Source of the DNA: Saccharomonospora piscinae | GTDB taxonomy: Bacteria > Actinomycetota > Actinomycetes > Mycobacteriales > Pseudonocardiaceae | NCBI RefSeq assembly: GCF_005862235.1 | Contig: NZ_VCEK01000001.1 | Coordinates: 372,001-436,000, forward strand | Direction: 5' to 3' | DNA length: 64,000 nucleotides | Part shown: positions 20,201-28,167 of the stretch, one piece after another | Layout: the number at the start of each line of letters is the position of its first letter | Numbering within the stretch: position 1 is the first letter of the stretch | Program-made: the position numbers and the translations under genes | Notes under the pieces: model-generated | The model's input: only the letters and a program-made list of their open reading frames with translations | The model's database searches: none | Told to the model about the DNA's origin: nothing

Positions 20201-20299
20201 GTCCAGCACACCGGACAGGCTCGCCGGAGTCGTGGGCGTGCGCAGGGCGGAGAGCGGCTGTCCCGACAGCGCGGCGAGAACACGGTGCTCCGTCCGCAT
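17231..20299 (-). CDS. Acyl-AMP ligase-ketoreductase-carrier protein
   Basis: 1022 residues in three parts. Residues about 20-560 are an acyl-activating enzyme with MTSGSTGTPK (191-200), a CLNGGEAV and FAPAWGMAE pair reminiscent of fatty acyl-AMP ligases, WFRTGDLARID, and the C-terminal Lys in TSIGKVRKGK. Residues about 700-890 are a ketoreductase-like SDR with VGGTGRLGEA, a catalytic-type Lys (GPKTDGV), Ser and Tyr (FYAAACAAS; the usual Asn is Cys). The last 75 residues are a carrier domain with Ser977 in GLTSVDM. It probably activates a fatty or hydroxy acid as starter. The direct fusion of ligase to KR to carrier is unusual. Confidence 0.83.
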   Translation of the reverse strand: MRTEHRVLAALSGQPLSALRTPTTPASLSGVLDRAAEGSAGVTTVDSGGSWRRESWHGFRDRVRRIADDIRERGVEVGSIAVVAATEPSQILALFWGSVVAGIEPLLVPAELLDGRDDSGAWLAALAEHAPIRALVHAEGTRFRVVSEAVKAAETAEWGITPVPLDLDRATGGPGPAGGACDSPDSRVHFMTSGSTGTPKVVPQRHRGIIDMALGAVAVNGLDSTTVGFNWMPLSHVGGILMAHVRDAVLAAEHISVAPERILADPREWFRIVTEHRVSAVWSPNFAYRLLAGVAEQIPLDGRVDLSSIRFCLNGGEAVSAGDCARFERSLGRLGMPARTFAPAWGMAETCSGVLYRPRYDPTADTSLTVSVGFPLPGAEVRISAASDVAEEGVGHLEVRGSMVLEGYLVGGDLTGSADGWFRTGDLARIDADGVHIVGRDGTRIVANGVTFNSADLEGEIEQVDGVVPGTAVVTSYRARPAERDEIAVFCSVDGEVAAVCADVRRRVEKIIGIPVDHVLDVPAAAIERTSIGKVRKGKLVDRFIDPDPARLWELAWTPAAAVPGTRRSRRAEGPVILRGPGLVHSAVSDYHPHQLHDLLEHWHHAVEPARLRGRDVCVVIEAHEGRAERLPRSHPVAAFLRARAHGAGARSVRTVWAHPVVEQRTLEDVLDDELAQGTTADLFVGPRGDLWRRLRVPVPAERDSSRADHFVLVGGTGRLGEALGAELSLRGARVTLVGRPARGRSGTAGGIDRIGVDLNSAAAVRGLVDELGWNAGERTQVVHLAGAPRPAPEDRVERLVGPKTDGVRAAVELAHCLDAHLTIVSSVNAHLGGTGVEFYAAACAASEIIAERAAAVPRTTVSVTSVREARQTGEADVAVAEALGLEEVSVMDLAACLVAGPTRSVLLGVGEHTPLVAERAGDPATPASAAASADREAPDLAGWPPAAVELAHVVRPLLGPDVLGLGRSWFEMGLTSVDMPNLARVVTEHTGHTVGVLELMRYPTLAALADHIETSQNRSGG

Positions 20300-20300
20300 G

Positions 20301-21377
20301 CTAGTGGCTCACCGCCGGCCGACCGTCACGCAGGATCTCGAACTGGGTGTGCGGGTTGTTCGCGGGGCTGACGACCCTGTCGCCCCACGGGTCGATCGCG
20401 ATCCGGTTCATGCCGTCCGGGGCGTACTCGACGACCAGCGCCTTGCGCGTCCAGTCCTGGGCGTTGCCGCCGGTCATGTGCGGGAGCAGGCCCGCGAACA
20501 CCACCACGGAACCAGCTTTGACCGGAAGCGGGACCATCCCGGAGGGATCGGTGTCGAAGACCCAGTTCCCGGACTCGCCCTTCTCGTGTACCAGCGGTCC
20601 CACCCGGTGCGCCCCCGGCACCACCCACATGCACCCGGAGTCCTCGTTGGCGTCGGTGAGCGCGATCCAGGCGGTCACGACCTGACCGGGCCGGTCGACG
20701 AAGGTGTAGCCGGTGTCCTGGTGCCAGGGAAAGACCAGACAGGAGTGCGGGCTCTTGTACACCGACTGGTCCCAGTAGAGACGCACGTTCGGCCCGATGA
20801 GGTCGTACATCATGTGCTGCAACAGCGGCAACGCGATGAGCTCCCGCAGCCGGGCCGAATGGCGCGCGAGCTGGATGTTGAACGTCACTTTGCCCGCCTG
20901 GGTGATGGTCTTCTTGCCGCTCGCGTGTTTCGCGGACTCCACTCGCGCTTCCTCGAAGCGGTCGAGGTCCGCGACGACGTCCCGGAGAAACGCCTGGCTC
21001 AGTACGTCCTCCACGACGACGTAACCGTCCTGGTCGTACGCCTGCGCCTCCGCGTCGCTGAGCACACGCTTGCCTTTTCCGACCGAGCGCCACACGAAGT
21101 CCTCGTTCAAGGGGTGCCTGCGAAACGACGGCCAGAGCGTGGACTCGAGCCCGAACCGTTCCTGGCAGAACATGGCCCAGTCGGCGCGGGAGTCGTCGAC
21201 GATCGAACGCCGCCCGCTCGCGGCGAACACCGCCAGATTCGAGTCCACAGTGGCCTGTGCCTGGTCGGGAATGATCCCGTCGTCGAAACCGAACTCGGCC
21301 GCCACCCGCGTACTCGGCTCCTCCCACGAGGGGAACTCACGGAGCTCGCCGAACGTCGTCCTGATTTCCCGAGTCAT
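20301..21377 (-). CDS. Phytanoyl-CoA dioxygenase (PhyH) family hydroxylase
   Basis: 358 residues. Non-heme Fe(II)/2-oxoglutarate dioxygenase with the facial triad visible as His219 and Asp221 (FPWHQDTGY) and His300 (LLPHMTGGN). About 100 residues precede the catalytic core, which starts at AYDQDGYVVVEDVL. Such enzymes hydroxylate CoA- or carrier-bound acyl chains and amino acids in natural-product pathways. It lies in the operon 12 nt after the megasynthase stop with GGAGG upstream, and 1 nt before the ligase gene. Likely role: hydroxylation of the chain or of an amino-acid residue (inference). Confidence 0.88.
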   Translation of the reverse strand: MTREIRTTFGELREFPSWEEPSTRVAAEFGFDDGIIPDQAQATVDSNLAVFAASGRRSIVDDSRADWAMFCQERFGLESTLWPSFRRHPLNEDFVWRSVGKGKRVLSDAEAQAYDQDGYVVVEDVLSQAFLRDVVADLDRFEEARVESAKHASGKKTITQAGKVTFNIQLARHSARLRELIALPLLQHMMYDLIGPNVRLYWDQSVYKSPHSCLVFPWHQDTGYTFVDRPGQVVTAWIALTDANEDSGCMWVVPGAHRVGPLVHEKGESGNWVFDTDPSGMVPLPVKAGSVVVFAGLLPHMTGGNAQDWTRKALVVEYAPDGMNRIAIDPWGDRVVSPANNPHTQFEILRDGRPAVSH

Positions 21378-21389
21378 CTCGTCGCCTCC

Positions 21390-24300
21390 TCAGATCAGCG
21401 AACGCACGGCGTCGCTCAGTTGACCGACTGTCGGATTGTCGAAGATCAGCGCCACTTCGAGATCGGTGTGCAGTTCCTGGTTCAGGATCGCGATCATCCG
21501 GATCGCGTCGATCGAGTCGCCGCCCAGATCGAAGAAGTCGTCCTCGTCCCGGAACTGGGCGCCCTCGTCGAGCACCCGCTTCCAGATCCCCCGCACCAGC
21601 TCGGGCACGTGACACTCGGCGCCCCCGGTGCCCCCGGTGCCCGCGATCTCGGAGTTCGCACCGCCGGAGACCGCGTACTCGTCGGCCAGTGCGCGCAGCG
21701 CGGCCACGATGTCGGCCCGCTGGTCGGCCCGAATCGTGCCGAGAACGTGCGACAGGGCCCCGCCGAGGTCCCCAGCCGGCGACGGAGCCAGGTTGAGTGT
21801 CTCGGTCGGGCTGACGACCGCCCAGCGGTTCAACGCGAACACCGTAGCGCCGCCAGCGCCGCCAGCGCCGTCGTCGGGTTCCCGGCCACTTGTCCGGGCG
21901 ATGACGAGCCGATCCGGCACATCCTTCGCACCGACCCTGCCTGCCAGGCCCACCATCCCCGTGGCCAGCAGCGCCACGGTGGCCTCGAAGGCGGTGTCGA
22001 CATCGATCACCACCGCCGACGAGCCCAGTGAGGCCGGCTCTTCCTCCGCGAGGATCCGTGCGGACGCCCGGGCCTTCGAGACGAGAAAATCGAGCGGGCA
22101 GGACCGCCCGTCAAGGGCTACCTGCGCGGCACCGCGATCACCGACCGGCAGCGCGAGGCCGCGGACCAGCCGGGCCAACAGGTCCGGCTCGACCGCCGCG
22201 GGAGCGAACCGCTCCGCGAGGCCACCTCTCAGCCGCGCCAGGAGCCTGTCGCCCTCGTCCCGGGAGAGAAAGCCGTGGGCCGCGTCGAGGGACAGCTCGA
22301 CCGCGCCATCCGCACGCTGGGTGAACGTCACGGCCAGCGGGAAGCGCACCACGTCGGTGGGCATCGACACCTCCTCCACCCGGTGCCCGCTCAGCGCGAA
22401 GGATTCGAGGTTGTCCCACGACACCGTCACCGTGGGGGTCTGCACCCGGCGGGTGACGTCGTGGAACACCTGCCGGAACGTGAGGGAACCGTGCTCGATC
22501 CCCGACATGATCGAGCTTTTCGCGGAAGGCGCGGACCCGTCGGTCGTCGAACCCATCCAGAACGGCACCAGAACGGCGCCACTGCCGTACTCCACCAACG
22601 ACGGCCGAGCCGGGAACGCATACAGGTGGTGGCGCCCGAGCGTGTCATCGATGATTTCGGCTGCCGCGCGCAGCGCCTCGACGAAAGACGTCGACCGCTC
22701 GGCCCGCGCGTACGCCGCGAGACCCTCTCGCAGGCCGTCCGGCAGCGGCGCCGACACCCGGTATCCGCGCCGGTCAAGCGTGCGCGCGTCGAACCCGGCG
22801 TCGAACACCTCGTCCGGGAGGGCGGCCACCCAACCGTCCCAGTACGCGCGATCCCGGTCGCGGACATCCTTCTCGATCTGCGCCGCCGCCGGAATCCGCT
22901 GCACCTCGACCGGCCGGCCCGCGTAGCGCTGGGCCACGGACTCCAGCAGTTCGGCGAACCGCATGCCGTCCAGCACGATGTGTGAGGCCCGCAGGTTGAC
23001 GAGCACCCCGTCACTGGAGCGCTGGCAGGTCATGCGCACACCGCAGCGCAACGCTGGGTCGAGCGGGAGATCGAAAGACTTCGCCTTGACCTCGGCCTCG
23101 AACGCCTCCGCCGACTCCGCGACACCGTCGAGCAGATGCCAGCTGCTCCGGTGCGCCTCACCGAAGGGTTCCACCCAGCCTCCGGCCCCATCCGGATCGA
23201 GGCGGAGGCGATACGCGGGTTGCGCCTCAAGCGCGTCGAGATAGGCCCGCCGCAGCCGATCGAGGTCGACCTCAGGGGAGATGCTGAACGTGCGCGCGAT
23301 GACGTAGGCCTCGCGCGTCTGCGCGCCGAGCTGGCACGCGGCCCAGATCTCGCGGGCGGCTCGGCTGATCGTGACGGGAAACGACGGTCCCCGCACCACG
23401 GACTCCGCCACCCGCACGGGCACGGCACCCTTGCCCGCTTCGCCACCGGTACTCGCGCTCGAGTGGTCCATCCTCGGCGGGTCGGTCGAGGTGCCCGGAA
23501 CGGCCTCCACCCGATCCGGCGCGGACGGCCGGTGGCCGTCCAGCCGGGCACGCAGCCTACCCAACGCCCGTACCGTGTCGCTCCACGCCGGGCCGTGCGG
23601 CAGGAAATCGACGAGACACGCGATCTCGGTCACGCCGAGCTGCGCCAGCCTGGCCGTCAGCGCGGGCCACTCGTCCTCCGCGCCCACCAGCGACAGCCCC
23701 GAACGCAAACGGTGCGCCGCCGTCCTCATCCGCGACTTCCACACGTCCGCCGAAACCGAGTCCGGGTCGTCATGGGTACTCCGGAACGTGGCGAACATGT
23801 AGCGCTCGAGCGCCTCCACGTTCCGTTCCTCCGAAGCACCGTCGGTCGACACGGCAGCGTGCACAAGAACCGTGACGTTCCCGCCGTCCGGGGAAAGCCC
23901 ACCGTCGCGGCGCCCCTGCCGGTAACGTTCGAGGTTGCTGGTCAGCTGGTCGAGGTCCTGCTGAATCAGGTTGGTCAGCACACCACGGCCCTCTCGCCCC
24001 GCCTCGTAGAACGAGTCCGGCGAACCCACACACGCCTGCCAGAGACGAAGATCGCTCACCGGGCGGGGATGCAGGCGCACGTCAGCCCGCTCACCCGAGT
24101 GCCCCTCGACCGCCACAGCCTCGCCGCACCAGAGGCGCTCCAACTCCGACAGCCGCTTCCGGAAAAGCGCGCGACGTTCGGAATGCGGCGCGTCGGAGAG
24201 CACGAAGTCACGTCTCATCCAGCCCGACGCCACGCCGAGCCCGACCCGCCCACCGGAGGCGACGTCGACCATCGCCCAGTCCTCCGCCACCGACACCGCC

Positions 24301-26567
24301 GAATGCAACGGCAACACGCTGCTGCCCGCCCGGATGCCGAGACGCGACGTGCGGGCCGCGACCATCGCACCGAGCACGGCCGGGTTCGGCGAGAAACCGG
24401 CGAAGTCGTCGAAGTGCCGTTCCGGCAGCCACACGTTCGCCAGGCCCTCGGCCTCGGCGTGCTCGACCAGGTCGAGCAGCCGCGAGTAGACGTCGTTCTC
24501 ACCGTTGGCCGCGAAACCGAACAGCGCCAGGCTGACCGCGGGCGACCGCTGGTCGAGCGCCTCGCTCCGGGGCTCTCCGCCGCCGGAGAGCCGCCTCGCC
24601 GCGCGGGCTACCGCGTCGAGGACGGCGGCGCGCACCGGCGAAGTGTGGGCGGGAGACAAAAAACAGTTCCCGGTCTCCGGGATCAGCACCCCTTCGGCGA
24701 TCATCGCACGCCGGAACTCGTGGAATGCCTTCCCACCGTAGGCGAAACTCGTCGAACCGGCCGGGACGAACCGGAAGAACGAGCCGGTCCCCAGCACCCG
24801 CACGGCGATGTCGGCCTCGGCCAGAACCCGCGCGATCCCGGCGCGCAACTCGTCACCCGCGGCGTTGAGTTCGGCGAGCACGCTGTCCCCGTCCTCTGCC
24901 AGCCGGCCGAGCACAGCACGCGCCGCGACCACCGAGAGCGGGTGCTTGGCGTAGGTCCCGCCGGTGAACGACACCCTGTCGGGGTCGGCGCGGAGCTTCT
25001 CGGTCCACGGCCCACCGTCGATCAGATCCATGACCTCGGACCGCCCCGCCACGGCGGCCAACGGCAGACCAGCCGCCAGCGTCTTGCCGTAGGTGGCGAG
25101 ATCCGCGCGGACACCGTAGAGCTCCTGGAAACCACGAACGTGGAAGCGGAACCCGGTCAGCACCTCGTCGAACACGAGAAGCGCGCCAGCCTGCTCGGTG
25201 AGCTCACGGGCCAGCCGCGCCAGGGGCCCGAGGTCGAGATCGGGCGACTGGTTCAACCGGGGCTCCATCACGACGGCCGCGACATCCTCGCCGTGCGCGG
25301 CCATGAAGTCGGTGAGGTGCTGCTCGCTCACCGGCAGGACCCGCACGTCCTCGGCCGCACCGGCGGAGACACCGGGAAACGAGGGGGCCGCGAGGTGTTC
25401 GCGGCGCTTGCCGGGGCGCGGGCTGAACAGCGTGGAGTCGGAATGGCCGTGGTAGGCGTTCTGCAGCAGGACGACGAGTGAGCGCCGGGTGTAGGCACGG
25501 GCGAGACGGACGGCCGTGAACACCGCCTCGGTTCCGGTGACGCAGAAGTTCACGCGATCCAACTGGGTGAGCTCACACAACAGCCGCGCCACGTCCGCGG
25601 TCTGCTCGACCTCCGCGCCGATGTGCAGTCCCCGCTCAAGCTGCTGCTGAACGGCGTCGCGGACGAAGCCGGGATTGTGCCCGAACAGATGGGCACCGTA
25701 ACCCATCGTGAGATCGATGAGCTTGCGCTCGTCGACGTCCCACACATGAGCCCCGTCGGAGCGGGTGATCCAGATCGGATACGACGCCGCACGCTCGTCG
25801 TGCTCGCGCTGGGCGATCTTGCGGTTGTTGCACAGGCTGACCTGACTCCGCTCGCTGAGCCGGCGCGAAGCGGCCGTCGCGGCCGCGTACGGCACGCCCT
25901 GCGGGCGCTGCTGGGGCTCGGGCCGCGCCGCCGGAGTCGACACCGGGTCGCGGGTCGCCGCGTCCCGAGCCGGCTCGTCCGTGACCCGACGCTGCGCACT
26001 CGCGGGTGTGCCGTTCGCGTGTGCGGGAACGGGTTGGGTGTTGTTTTTCGGTTGGGACTCGGTGACCCATCGCGCGATCGCGCGGACTGTGACGATGTCT
26101 TCGAGGAGTTGCTGGACCGAGATATCGACACCGAACTTGGACTCGATCTCCCGCGACAACTCGACCAGCACGAGGGAGTCCGCTCCCAGGTCCAGCAACG
26201 GAACCGAACGGTTTATCGACCCCGCGTCCAGCTCCAGCAACCGCTCGCCAAGACCCGCCACAACATCCTCGACGGCGGGTTCGCCTCTCGCGGGTGTGCC
26301 GTTCGCGTGTGCGGGAACGGGTTGGGTGTTGTTTTTCGGTTGGGACTCGGTGACCCATCGCGCGATCGCGCGGACTGTGACGATGTCTTCGAGGAGTTGC
26401 TGGACCGAGATATCGACACCGAACTTGGACTCGATCTCCCGCGACAACTCGACCAGCACGAGGGAGTCCGCTCCCAGGTCCAGCAACGGAACCGAACGGT
26501 TTATCGACCCCGCGTCCAGCTCCAGCAACCGCTCGCCAAGACCCGCCACAACATCCTCGACCTGCAA
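21390..26567 (-). CDS. Megasynthase: ACP-ACP-aminotransferase-luciferase-like monooxygenase-C-(A remnant)-PCP
   Basis: 1725 residues. Two nearly identical ACPs carry Ser35 and Ser131 in LGADSLVL. A class III PLP aminotransferase follows (about 255-660; PLP Lys in YGKTLAAGLP). A flavin luciferase-like monooxygenase of the MupA/Atu3671 type comes next (about 670-1000; WLPERHFDD, IRAGSSVLPLHS). A condensation domain (about 1060-1490) reads SHIVLDG in place of HHxxxDG. A stretch of about 150 residues looks like the first part of an adenylation domain without cores A3-A10. A PCP with Ser near 1685 (LGGDSIDAI) ends the protein; there is no thioesterase. TTG at 26567 is chosen for GGAGGGG 5 nt upstream; GTG at 26642 is possible. 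Confidence 0.85.
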   Translation of the reverse strand: MQVEDVVAGLGERLLELDAGSINRSVPLLDLGADSLVLVELSREIESKFGVDISVQQLLEDIVTVRAIARWVTESQPKNNTQPVPAHANGTPARGEPAVEDVVAGLGERLLELDAGSINRSVPLLDLGADSLVLVELSREIESKFGVDISVQQLLEDIVTVRAIARWVTESQPKNNTQPVPAHANGTPASAQRRVTDEPARDAATRDPVSTPAARPEPQQRPQGVPYAAATAASRRLSERSQVSLCNNRKIAQREHDERAASYPIWITRSDGAHVWDVDERKLIDLTMGYGAHLFGHNPGFVRDAVQQQLERGLHIGAEVEQTADVARLLCELTQLDRVNFCVTGTEAVFTAVRLARAYTRRSLVVLLQNAYHGHSDSTLFSPRPGKRREHLAAPSFPGVSAGAAEDVRVLPVSEQHLTDFMAAHGEDVAAVVMEPRLNQSPDLDLGPLARLARELTEQAGALLVFDEVLTGFRFHVRGFQELYGVRADLATYGKTLAAGLPLAAVAGRSEVMDLIDGGPWTEKLRADPDRVSFTGGTYAKHPLSVVAARAVLGRLAEDGDSVLAELNAAGDELRAGIARVLAEADIAVRVLGTGSFFRFVPAGSTSFAYGGKAFHEFRRAMIAEGVLIPETGNCFLSPAHTSPVRAAVLDAVARAARRLSGGGEPRSEALDQRSPAVSLALFGFAANGENDVYSRLLDLVEHAEAEGLANVWLPERHFDDFAGFSPNPAVLGAMVAARTSRLGIRAGSSVLPLHSAVSVAEDWAMVDVASGGRVGLGVASGWMRRDFVLSDAPHSERRALFRKRLSELERLWCGEAVAVEGHSGERADVRLHPRPVSDLRLWQACVGSPDSFYEAGREGRGVLTNLIQQDLDQLTSNLERYRQGRRDGGLSPDGGNVTVLVHAAVSTDGASEERNVEALERYMFATFRSTHDDPDSVSADVWKSRMRTAAHRLRSGLSLVGAEDEWPALTARLAQLGVTEIACLVDFLPHGPAWSDTVRALGRLRARLDGHRPSAPDRVEAVPGTSTDPPRMDHSSASTGGEAGKGAVPVRVAESVVRGPSFPVTISRAAREIWAACQLGAQTREAYVIARTFSISPEVDLDRLRRAYLDALEAQPAYRLRLDPDGAGGWVEPFGEAHRSSWHLLDGVAESAEAFEAEVKAKSFDLPLDPALRCGVRMTCQRSSDGVLVNLRASHIVLDGMRFAELLESVAQRYAGRPVEVQRIPAAAQIEKDVRDRDRAYWDGWVAALPDEVFDAGFDARTLDRRGYRVSAPLPDGLREGLAAYARAERSTSFVEALRAAAEIIDDTLGRHHLYAFPARPSLVEYGSGAVLVPFWMGSTTDGSAPSAKSSIMSGIEHGSLTFRQVFHDVTRRVQTPTVTVSWDNLESFALSGHRVEEVSMPTDVVRFPLAVTFTQRADGAVELSLDAAHGFLSRDEGDRLLARLRGGLAERFAPAAVEPDLLARLVRGLALPVGDRGAAQVALDGRSCPLDFLVSKARASARILAEEEPASLGSSAVVIDVDTAFEATVALLATGMVGLAGRVGAKDVPDRLVIARTSGREPDDGAGGAGGATVFALNRWAVVSPTETLNLAPSPAGDLGGALSHVLGTIRADQRADIVAALRALADEYAVSGGANSEIAGTGGTGGAECHVPELVRGIWKRVLDEGAQFRDEDDFFDLGGDSIDAIRMIAILNQELHTDLEVALIFDNPTVGQLSDAVRSLI
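25999..26561. repeat. Tandem 275-bp identical copies encoding ACP1 and ACP2
   Basis: Copies at 25999-26273 and 26287-26561 read identically by eye, with a 288-bp (96-codon) period and 13 bp of unique sequence between. Each holds one carrier domain and its linker. Exact identity at every codon position points to a recent duplication or continuing gene conversion, and it is a place where assemblies can collapse. Confidence 0.9.
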
Positions 26568-26919
26568 TCCAACCCCTCCAGTCGCGACGCTCACAGCGTG
26601 AACTGCCAAGGTCGCGAAATGCGGCCGCCCACGCTCGAACACCCCAGTGTGCCCGGTTCATCCGTCCTGCGAATCGGCCCCACAATAGCATCGGACACCG
26701 ACTCGGGGAATGGATTGAGACGACTCCCCGGAACGACTCGGACCACTACTCCGAACCGGCGGGGAAAGATTAGACCGTTAGGACCTAGACGCGACCAAGC
26801 CAAGCCAGCAGAATAGCCCACCGTTCGGCACGACCGCCTTGCGGAGATACAAATCCACCAATATAACTATTGCGCGCAGCGCACCGACAAGCAATCCCTG
26901 TAATTGGGTTGGGCGACGT
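26568..26919. other. 352-bp non-coding gap inside the cluster
   Basis: No supported gene. It lies between the free-standing KS stop (26920) and the megasynthase TTG (26567), the only large gap in an otherwise packed operon, and is visibly richer in A/T than its flanks. It may hold a separate promoter for the megasynthase. One weak candidate on the minus strand is TTGTCG (complement of 26885-26890) and TATATT (complement of 26860-26865) with 19 bp between. Confidence 0.5.
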
Positions 26920-28113
26920 TCACACCGAGCTGCGGGAGACGATCGCGTGCGCGTTCGTCCCCGAAAGCCCGAGCGCACTGACTCCCACATTGATAATCGA
27001 CTCGGGATAGTCGACATCACCGATCGCCGGCCGGATGTTGTGCGCCGCCCACGGGATCCTGTCACTGGGCTGCCCCGAGACCGCGCCGCCGGGCGGTCGC
27101 TGCAGCCGAAGCGTTTCCATGGCCACGACCAGTGAGAGCAGACCCGACGCCGCCTCGAGATGTCCGAAACGGGGCTTGTTCGACCCGACGAGCAGCGGTG
27201 CCGGACGATCCGCCGTCCGATAGGCCGCCGCGAGCGCGGCCATCTCGATGGGATCGCCGAGCGGGGTCCCCGTCCCGTGCGCTTCGACGTAGTCGACGTC
27301 GACACCGGCCAGCCCACTCATACGCAGTGCCCGCTCCACGACATCGCGCTGCGCGTCAGGATTGGGCACGGTCAACCCGGCCGTGCGGCCGTCGTGGTTG
27401 ACGGCGCACTGCACCCGCCCGAGCGAACGCAGTTCCGAGCTCTCGGGGGCGAGGACCACGGCCACCACGCCTTCACCGATGGTGAACCCGTCGGCCGCCG
27501 CATCGAACGCACGACACTGGCCGGTGGGAGAAAGCGCCCCGGTGACCTGCCGGATCATCGTGCCGAACTCGCTGCGCACGAGGTGACTCCCGACGACGAG
27601 CGCAAGGTCGACCTCACCGGTCGCGAGTGCGGTGATGCCGTGCCGGAGCGCGACCAGCCCGGACGAACAGGTCGTGTCCACCTGCCAGCAGGGACCATGC
27701 AAGTCGAACGCGTAGGAGACCCGACCAGCGGCCGCGCCACGACTGTTCCCGATCCCGAGGTAGGAACGATTGCTGTCGGCGACCTGATCGACGTCGATGG
27801 TATGCACGAAGTCGGACTCGCCCATCCCGACGAACACACCGGTCTGGCTGCCCGCCAGCTCCTCCGGCCGAACACCGGCGTCACCCAGCGCACGCTCCAC
27901 ACAATCCAGAATCACAAGATGCTGCGGGTCCATCACCCGCGCCTGGCGCGGCGAGATCCGCAGCCGGACCGGATCGATCGCGAACTCGGCATCGTCGAAC
28001 ACCGTGGACCGATCGCCGGCACCAACGCTGTCGAAGTGAACCACGCCGATGTCCTCGCGACTGCGTACACCGCCCGGCAAAAACAGCGACGCTCCGACGA
28101 CGTGTACGTCCAA
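26920..28113 (-). CDS. Free-standing ketosynthase
   Basis: 397 residues, slightly shorter than usual modular KS domains, with nothing fused. The triad is complete: Cys149 (DTTCSS), His279 (EAHGTGTP) and His318 (KPRFGH, where KxNIGH is usual). The TTG at 28113 has GGGAGGG 8 nt upstream, and no ATG is placed better. Lacking its own carrier or acyltransferase, it must act in trans, most simply on the tandem ACPs of the next gene. Two KS proteins in the cluster suggest two extension steps, or one condensing and one supporting role. Confidence 0.87.
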   Translation of the reverse strand: MDVHVVGASLFLPGGVRSREDIGVVHFDSVGAGDRSTVFDDAEFAIDPVRLRISPRQARVMDPQHLVILDCVERALGDAGVRPEELAGSQTGVFVGMGESDFVHTIDVDQVADSNRSYLGIGNSRGAAAGRVSYAFDLHGPCWQVDTTCSSGLVALRHGITALATGEVDLALVVGSHLVRSEFGTMIRQVTGALSPTGQCRAFDAAADGFTIGEGVVAVVLAPESSELRSLGRVQCAVNHDGRTAGLTVPNPDAQRDVVERALRMSGLAGVDVDYVEAHGTGTPLGDPIEMAALAAAYRTADRPAPLLVGSNKPRFGHLEAASGLLSLVVAMETLRLQRPPGGAVSGQPSDRIPWAAHNIRPAIGDVDYPESIINVGVSALGLSGTNAHAIVSRSSV

Positions 28114-28167
28114 CTCTTGCCCTCCCTGCCCGACGGCTGCGCTCGTCAGCCGACGTGAGTGCCGTCC

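Noticed and set aside
18485-20371. Long plus-strand frame opposite the acyl-AMP ligase
   Set aside because: Its composition (His/Arg/Asp repeats) is that of a GC-biased shadow of the intact minus-strand gene, with no recognisable domain.
23136-25481. Long plus-strand frame of 781 codons opposite the megasynthase
   Set aside because: It is antisense to well-recognised aminotransferase and monooxygenase domains; a shadow frame.
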